In this document: positions 58,857 to 64,000 of the stretch, in pieces | Layout of the letters: each line of letters starts with the position of its first letter | How positions within the stretch are numbered: the stretch's first letter is position 1 | Assembly: GCF_013372185.1 (NCBI RefSeq) | Contig: NZ_CP053830.1 | Location: forward strand, 1,178,001 to 1,242,000 | Reading direction: 5' to 3' | Source of the DNA: Campylobacter lari subsp. lari | GTDB lineage: Bacteria; Campylobacterota; Campylobacteria; Campylobacterales; Campylobacteraceae | DNA length: 64,000 nt | Made by a program: the position numbers and the translations under genes | Notes under the pieces: generated by a model | The model's database searches: none | The model's input: only the letters and a program-made list of their open reading frames with translations | Told to the model about the DNA's origin: nothing

Positions 58857-58858
<2 letters not shown>
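58833..58858. terminator. Bidirectional terminator between the lipoprotein gene and gdhA
   Basis: A 9-bp perfect stem (AAAGATGGC, loop ATTTAA, GCCATCTTT) is followed by TT on the plus strand and T-rich sequence on the minus strand. It overlaps both stop codons of the convergent genes. Confidence 0.72.
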
Positions 58859-60236
<1,378 letters not shown>

Positions 60237-60902
60237 TTATAGTATCTTGCTGTTTGTTTTAGCTAAAAATTTTTTTAGCGCCATTTGCTCCTTTGTTCCT
60301 ATTTTGTAGTAAATTAGCTTTAAGTATGCGCTAATTTCCTTTTGAGAAAGATTTCTTGATTTAGAATAATCTAGCAAAATATATTGTGGAATGAAAATTT
60401 TACTTTTTGTGAAATTTTTCATCATTCTTTTATAAATAGAAAAATTTTTAACGCAAGAAAAGCGTGCAAAAACAAAAGGTAATTTTGTCTTCTCATACCA
60501 TAATTCACATAAATCAATATAATCTTTTGGATTTTGCAAATAAAGTTTTAAAGCCTTATCACCGATGATAACCTCCCCTTTTTGCTTTAAAACTTTTGCA
60601 AGAGCATTAGAAGTTGCAGAGCTTGCATCTTCTTTGCTTTGAGAATGTTTTTTCACTAAAACGCTTTTTACCTTTTTGCTTGCGCAAATTCCCACATTTA
60701 AGGTTTTGTATTTTTTTCTACGACTTTCAATACTTGAGATAATCGCTGCATCAATGCGTCTAAAATACAAATGGCGATTTAGCTTACTAGGAACCCCTTT
60801 TTTGTATTCTGTAGTTTGCTTAACATAGCTAGGAAAAGCTGTTTTTTTAAGATAGATATGCAAAGGGAGTAAATTAAGATAATCTATCTTTCCAAAAACC
60901 AT
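60237..60902 (-). CDS. mqnA: Chorismate dehydratase MqnA (futalosine pathway of menaquinone synthesis)
   Basis: MqnA makes 3-enolpyruvylbenzoate from chorismate in the alternative menaquinone route used by Campylobacter and Helicobacter. The 221-residue protein has the periplasmic-binding-like fold of MqnA/MqnD: MVFGKIDYLNLLPLHIYLKK, then DAAIISSIESRR, IGDKALK and WYEKTKLPFVFARF. It is strongly basic. It is a little shorter than many MqnA proteins, with a lysine-rich C-terminal end. The gene is convergent with nothing and precedes gdhA. Confidence 0.82.
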   Translation of the reverse strand: MVFGKIDYLNLLPLHIYLKKTAFPSYVKQTTEYKKGVPSKLNRHLYFRRIDAAIISSIESRRKKYKTLNVGICASKKVKSVLVKKHSQSKEDASSATSNALAKVLKQKGEVIIGDKALKLYLQNPKDYIDLCELWYEKTKLPFVFARFSCVKNFSIYKRMMKNFTKSKIFIPQYILLDYSKSRNLSQKEISAYLKLIYYKIGTKEQMALKKFLAKTNSKIL

Positions 60903-61099
60903 CTTAGCCTTTCTATGATTAAGTATTAGTATCCTATAAAAAAATATCTTAAATATAAATTAATTTAATTAAAAATATAATCAATACTAAAATTTATATA
61001 AAAATTTAATATTTATTATTAAAAATATTTTGTAATCTAAGATTATTAAATAAAAAATAAAATAAGAGAAAGGTTAAATTGAAAGATTGAAAATAAAAA

Positions 61100-61138
61100 T
61101 TAAGTTTTATTTAAAAAAATATTTTAAATAAAACTTAA
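61100..61138 (-). terminator. Terminator of the gltX-maeB operon
   Basis: A perfect 17-bp AT-rich inverted repeat (TTAAGTTTTATTTAAAA and its complement, loop 5) lies 10 bp after the maeB stop on the minus strand and is followed there by TTTTTATTTT. The remainder of the gap to mqnA (60903-61099) is extremely AT-rich; it should hold the mqnA promoter, but I cannot pick a convincing box. Confidence 0.75.
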
Positions 61139-61148
61139 TCCATAAAAA

Positions 61149-62384
61149 CTATTGTAAGCTTGCTAAATATTTTTGATAGTCAAATTCTTTGACCAAAGCC
61201 ACTCCATCTTCAACTGCAGCTTTTGCCACAGCAGCGCTAACTACAGCTTTTACTCTGCTATCAAATGGTTTTGGTATCACATAATCTCTACCAAAGCTAA
61301 GCTCTTCTATTCCATAAGCTTGTTTTACCTCATCAGTTACCTCAAGCTTAGCTAAATCAGCCAAAGCCTTAGCAGCAGCTACTTTCATATTTTCAGTGAT
61401 TTTGGTCGCTTTTACATCTAAGGCTCCTCTAAAAATAAAAGGAAAACCTAAAACATTGTTAATTTGATTTGGATAATCACTTCTACCTGTTCCAACTATA
61501 GCATCACTTCTTACTCTTTTAACATCCTCAGGCATTACTTCAGGCACAGGATTAGCTAGTGCAAAAATCACAGGATCCTTAGCCATACTTAAAATCATTT
61601 CATCATCTAAAATCTTGGGCGCACTTAAACCTAAAAATACATCAGCACCTTTTAAAGCCTCTCTTAAAGTACTATCTTTGGTATCGCTTACAAATTCTAG
61701 TTTGTATTTATTTAAATCATTTCTTTGGGTATTAATCACACCTTTACTATCTACTAAAACGATATTTTTAACCCCTAAATTTCTATACATTCTAGCACTT
61801 GCAATACCCGCTGCACCCGCGCCACTTACTACTACTTTAATATCTTCAAATTTTTTACCACTAATTTCCATAGCATTCATTAACCCTGCTGTGGAAATGA
61901 TCGCAGTGCCATGTTGATCATCATGCATTACTGGAATTCCAAGATCTTGCAAAGCAGCTTCTATTTCAAAGCATTTTGGTGCTGAAATATCTTCTAAATT
62001 AATCCCTCCAAAAGTAGGCGCTACAGCTTTACAAAAGGCAACAATCTCATCTACACTATGAGCATTAATTTCTATATCATAAGCATTAACATTAGCAAAT
62101 TTTTTAAACAAACATGCCTTTCCTTCCATCACAGGCTTACTTGCACTTGCACCTATATTGCCAAGTCCCAAAACCGCACTACCATCACTTACTATGGCAA
62201 CTAAATTAGCTTTATTAGTGTATTTATAGGCTAAAGTTTCATCTTTTGCTATTTCAAGGCAAGGTTCAGCAACCCCTGGAGAATACGCTAAAGATAAATC
62301 ATGCGCACTATCCATAGGTTTTTTAGCAATTATATCTACTTTCCCACCAAGGTGGTATTCTAAGGCTTCTTCTTTTAAATTCAT
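61149..62384 (-). CDS. maeB: Malic enzyme MaeB (NADP-dependent, malate decarboxylating)
   Basis: The enzyme turns malate into pyruvate and CO2, giving NADPH and a link from the citric acid cycle to gluconeogenic precursors. The 411-residue protein has [17 protein letters not shown], the metal/substrate stretch [20 protein letters not shown], the dinucleotide-binding [20 protein letters not shown] and [13 protein letters not shown]. It lacks the C-terminal phosphotransacetylase-like domain of the long MaeB in E. coli. Its ATG overlaps the gltX stop by one base. Confidence 0.94.
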   Translation of the reverse strand: MNLKEEALEYHLGGKVDIIAKKPMDSAHDLSLAYSPGVAEPCLEIAKDETLAYKYTNKANLVAIVSDGSAVLGLGNIGASASKPVMEGKACLFKKFANVNAYDIEINAHSVDEIVAFCKAVAPTFGGINLEDISAPKCFEIEAALQDLGIPVMHDDQHGTAIISTAGLMNAMEISGKKFEDIKVVVSGAGAAGIASARMYRNLGVKNIVLVDSKGVINTQRNDLNKYKLEFVSDTKDSTLREALKGADVFLGLSAPKILDDEMILSMAKDPVIFALANPVPEVMPEDVKRVRSDAIVGTGRSDYPNQINNVLGFPFIFRGALDVKATKITENMKVAAAKALADLAKLEVTDEVKQAYGIEELSFGRDYVIPKPFDSRVKAVVSAAVAKAAVEDGVALVKEFDYQKYLASLQ

Positions 62385-63775
62385 TATTTCTCCTTCATGT
62401 AAGTTAGTAAATTTTCTATTCTAAGCTTAGCTTTTTGCACTCCTAAAAATTCTAATACTTCAAATATACTAGGACTTACCGAGCTTCCAGTGAGTGCAAT
62501 GCGTATGGCTTGAGCTAGATCTTTTAACTTAAGATTATTTTCTTCTAAGAATTGATTAGTTAATTCTTCAAATTCGCAAGCATTTTTTTGCTCATTTAAA
62601 ACCATAGCGTATTTTTCCAAATAAGTTAAATTTGTTACATTAAGAAATTTATCTACAGCCTTTTGATCATATTCTTTTGGTTCATTTAGTAACACTTTAG
62701 CCCCACTAATGATATCATGTAAGGTTTTAGCTCTCTCTCTTAACATATCCAGTAAAAATCCTGCTTTTTCATACTGACTTAAATCAAATCCTAAATCTTT
62801 TAATTGTCTATTGATTTCTTCAAAAGGTAAAGTTTTAATATAATGAGCATTAAGCCATTCTAGCTTTTTAAAATTATAACAAGACGCACTTTTGTTAATA
62901 TGATTTGGATCAAAAAGCTCTTGCATGCTTTCTAGTGAAAAAATTTCATCATCGCCATGACTCCAACCAAGACGCACTAAAAAATTTAACAAAGCTTGAG
63001 GTAAAATTCCCATATTTTTATACTCCATCACATCAGTTGCCCCATGACGCTTAGAAAGTTTTTTACCATCTTCTCCATGTATCATAGCCACATGATAAAA
63101 TTTAGGAATTTTAAAGCCTAACGCTTCATAAAGAACTATTTGTTTTGGAGTATTTGATAAATGATCATCCCCTCTTATAACATCACTTACGCCCATTAGT
63201 GCATCATCAATTACAACGGTTAAATTATAAATTGGACTACCATCACTTCTTGCAATTACAAAATCATCTAAAATATCTTCAGCCTTAAAACTAACCTCAC
63301 CTTTAATACCATCTATAAATTTAATCTCTCCACTTTGTGGTGCTTTTATACGTACCACTGGCTCAATACCACTTGGAGGGGTTCCTTTAAAATCTCTATA
63401 TCTACCATCATATTTTGGGCGCTCTTTAGCTGCTTCTTGCTTAGCTCTTAACTCATCAAGCTCTTCCTTGCTCATATAACAATAATAAGCCTTACCCTCA
63501 TCCAATAATTTTTGAATGTATTTTTTATAAATATCAAATCTTTGGGATTGATACTCAATCGTTCCATCATAATCAAGTCCACACCATTTAAATGCTTCTA
63601 TAATAGCTTGTGTAGCTTCTTGTGAATTTCTTTTTAAATCCGTATCTTCAATACGCAATAAAAACTTACCCTTATTTTTTCTTGCATAAAGATAATTATA
63701 TAAAGCTGTTCTTAAGCCTCCAATGTGTAAATATCCAGTAGGAGAAGGAGCAAAACGCGTTGTGATTTCTTGCAT
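62384..63775 (-). CDS. gltX: Glutamyl-tRNA synthetase GltX
   Basis: The class I synthetase charges tRNA-Glu (and in organisms with GatCAB one copy charges tRNA-Gln). The 463-residue protein starts TRFAPSPTGYLHIGGLRTAL with the HIGH-type motif HIGG. KKLSKRHGATDV is the KMSKS equivalent. A helical anticodon-binding domain lies in the last 150 residues. Campylobacter has two gltX paralogues; this is the one next to the malic enzyme gene. Which tRNA it prefers is not visible. Confidence 0.95.
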   Translation of the reverse strand: MQEITTRFAPSPTGYLHIGGLRTALYNYLYARKNKGKFLLRIEDTDLKRNSQEATQAIIEAFKWCGLDYDGTIEYQSQRFDIYKKYIQKLLDEGKAYYCYMSKEELDELRAKQEAAKERPKYDGRYRDFKGTPPSGIEPVVRIKAPQSGEIKFIDGIKGEVSFKAEDILDDFVIARSDGSPIYNLTVVIDDALMGVSDVIRGDDHLSNTPKQIVLYEALGFKIPKFYHVAMIHGEDGKKLSKRHGATDVMEYKNMGILPQALLNFLVRLGWSHGDDEIFSLESMQELFDPNHINKSASCYNFKKLEWLNAHYIKTLPFEEINRQLKDLGFDLSQYEKAGFLLDMLRERAKTLHDIISGAKVLLNEPKEYDQKAVDKFLNVTNLTYLEKYAMVLNEQKNACEFEELTNQFLEENNLKLKDLAQAIRIALTGSSVSPSIFEVLEFLGVQKAKLRIENLLTYMKEK

Positions 63776-63803
63776 ATTTTTACCTTTTTTAAATTTTTAT
63801 TGT

Positions 63804-63809
63804 TATAAT
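63804..63809 (+). promoter_or_regulatory. Putative extended -10 box for the SurA-like gene
   Basis: TG-T-TATAAT lies 30 bp before the ATG at 63840, in the 64-bp spacer divergent from gltX. Confidence 0.55.
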
Positions 63810-63839
63810 GCTATATTTACACTTAAATAAAGGTTTTAT

Positions 63840-64000
63840 ATGAGAAAATTTTTAATATCTTGTTGTTTTGCTGCAAATGTTTTATATGCTCAAACCCTTG
63901 GTGGCGTAGCAATGATAGTAGAAAATCAACCTATTACTCTTTATGATATAGAACAAACCATGAAAGAATTAAAAACTAACGATAAGCAAAAGGCTATAGC
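63840..64000 (+). CDS. SurA-like periplasmic chaperone/peptidyl-prolyl isomerase, N-terminal fragment at window edge
   Basis: The frame is open from the ATG at 63840 to the right edge (53 codons). It begins with a signal peptide (MRKFLISCCFAANVLYAQ) and continues GVAMIVENQPITLYDIEQTM, the start of the SurA N-terminal domain (an initial strand with V/I-E-N-x-P-I-T, then a helix). The C. jejuni gene at this position, next to gltX, encodes a SurA-like protein. AAGG lies five bases before the start. The isomerase domain would lie outside the window. Confidence 0.75.
   Translation, partial: MRKFLISCCFAANVLYAQTLGGVAMIVENQPITLYDIEQTMKELKTNDKQKAI

Overview
The window is a 64 kb piece of a low-GC Campylobacter chromosome, most likely Campylobacter lari or a close member of the lari group. 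The main evidence is the single-subunit oligosaccharyltransferase PglB: it has 712 residues, its catalytic residues fall at the numbering of the crystallised C. lari enzyme, and as far as I remember that sequence it differs only at scattered positions. The tmRNA tag (ANNVKFAPAYAKAA), gene order shared with C. jejuni in several blocks, futalosine-type MqnA and heptose LOS genes agree. Family assignments rest on motifs and recalled homologues; no database search was run.

Layout. (1) 1-18224, the LOS locus: waaC, a lipid A acyltransferase, two-domain lgtF, variable glycosyltransferases (GT4, GT8, two GT2), a pyruvyltransferase-family gene, waaF and an edge-truncated MBOAT acyltransferase. Inside it sits an eight-gene operon (10622 down to 3177): a GT42 sialyltransferase-type gene followed by legB, legH, ptmG, legI, legG, ptmE and legF, which would make CMP-legionaminic acid and pass it to a glycan. 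Two almost identical 364-bp stretches, the 5' halves of two GT2 genes, flank this operon. (2) 18291-31330: a 3'-5' exonuclease gene and the N-glycosylation operon gne-pglK-H-J-B-A-C-D-E-F, without pglI and pglG. (3) 31444-36534: cheY, prmA, ftsH, psd, pssA and a PepSY-type membrane protein. (4) tRNA-Ser(GCU) followed at once by a Y-family polymerase and a YolD-like partner, a pair that looks acquired. (5) 38337-46770: pepF, thioesterase, prsA, tmRNA, ruvB, AI-2E-type permease, MFS exporter, rdgB and an overlooked 26-residue membrane protein. (6) 46715-50445: an mlaA-mlaC-RND operon, probably for outer-membrane lipid traffic. (7) 50665-52660: modA, a TOBE-like gene and modC, but no modB. (8) 52682-58834: a polyferredoxin divergent from selA-selB, a DsbC-like protein and a lipoprotein. 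(9) 58857-64000: gdhA, mqnA, maeB, gltX and the start of a SurA-like chaperone gene.

How it fits together. Much of the window serves the cell surface: core LOS, a nonulosonic-acid decoration, protein N-glycosylation, phospholipid synthesis and phospholipid trafficking. The accessory content is concentrated in the LOS block and in the polymerase pair beside the tRNA. No CRISPR array, insertion sequence, rRNA operon or long poly-G phase-variable tract was seen. Apart from the stretch occupied by tmRNA, no gap between genes exceeds about 250 bases.
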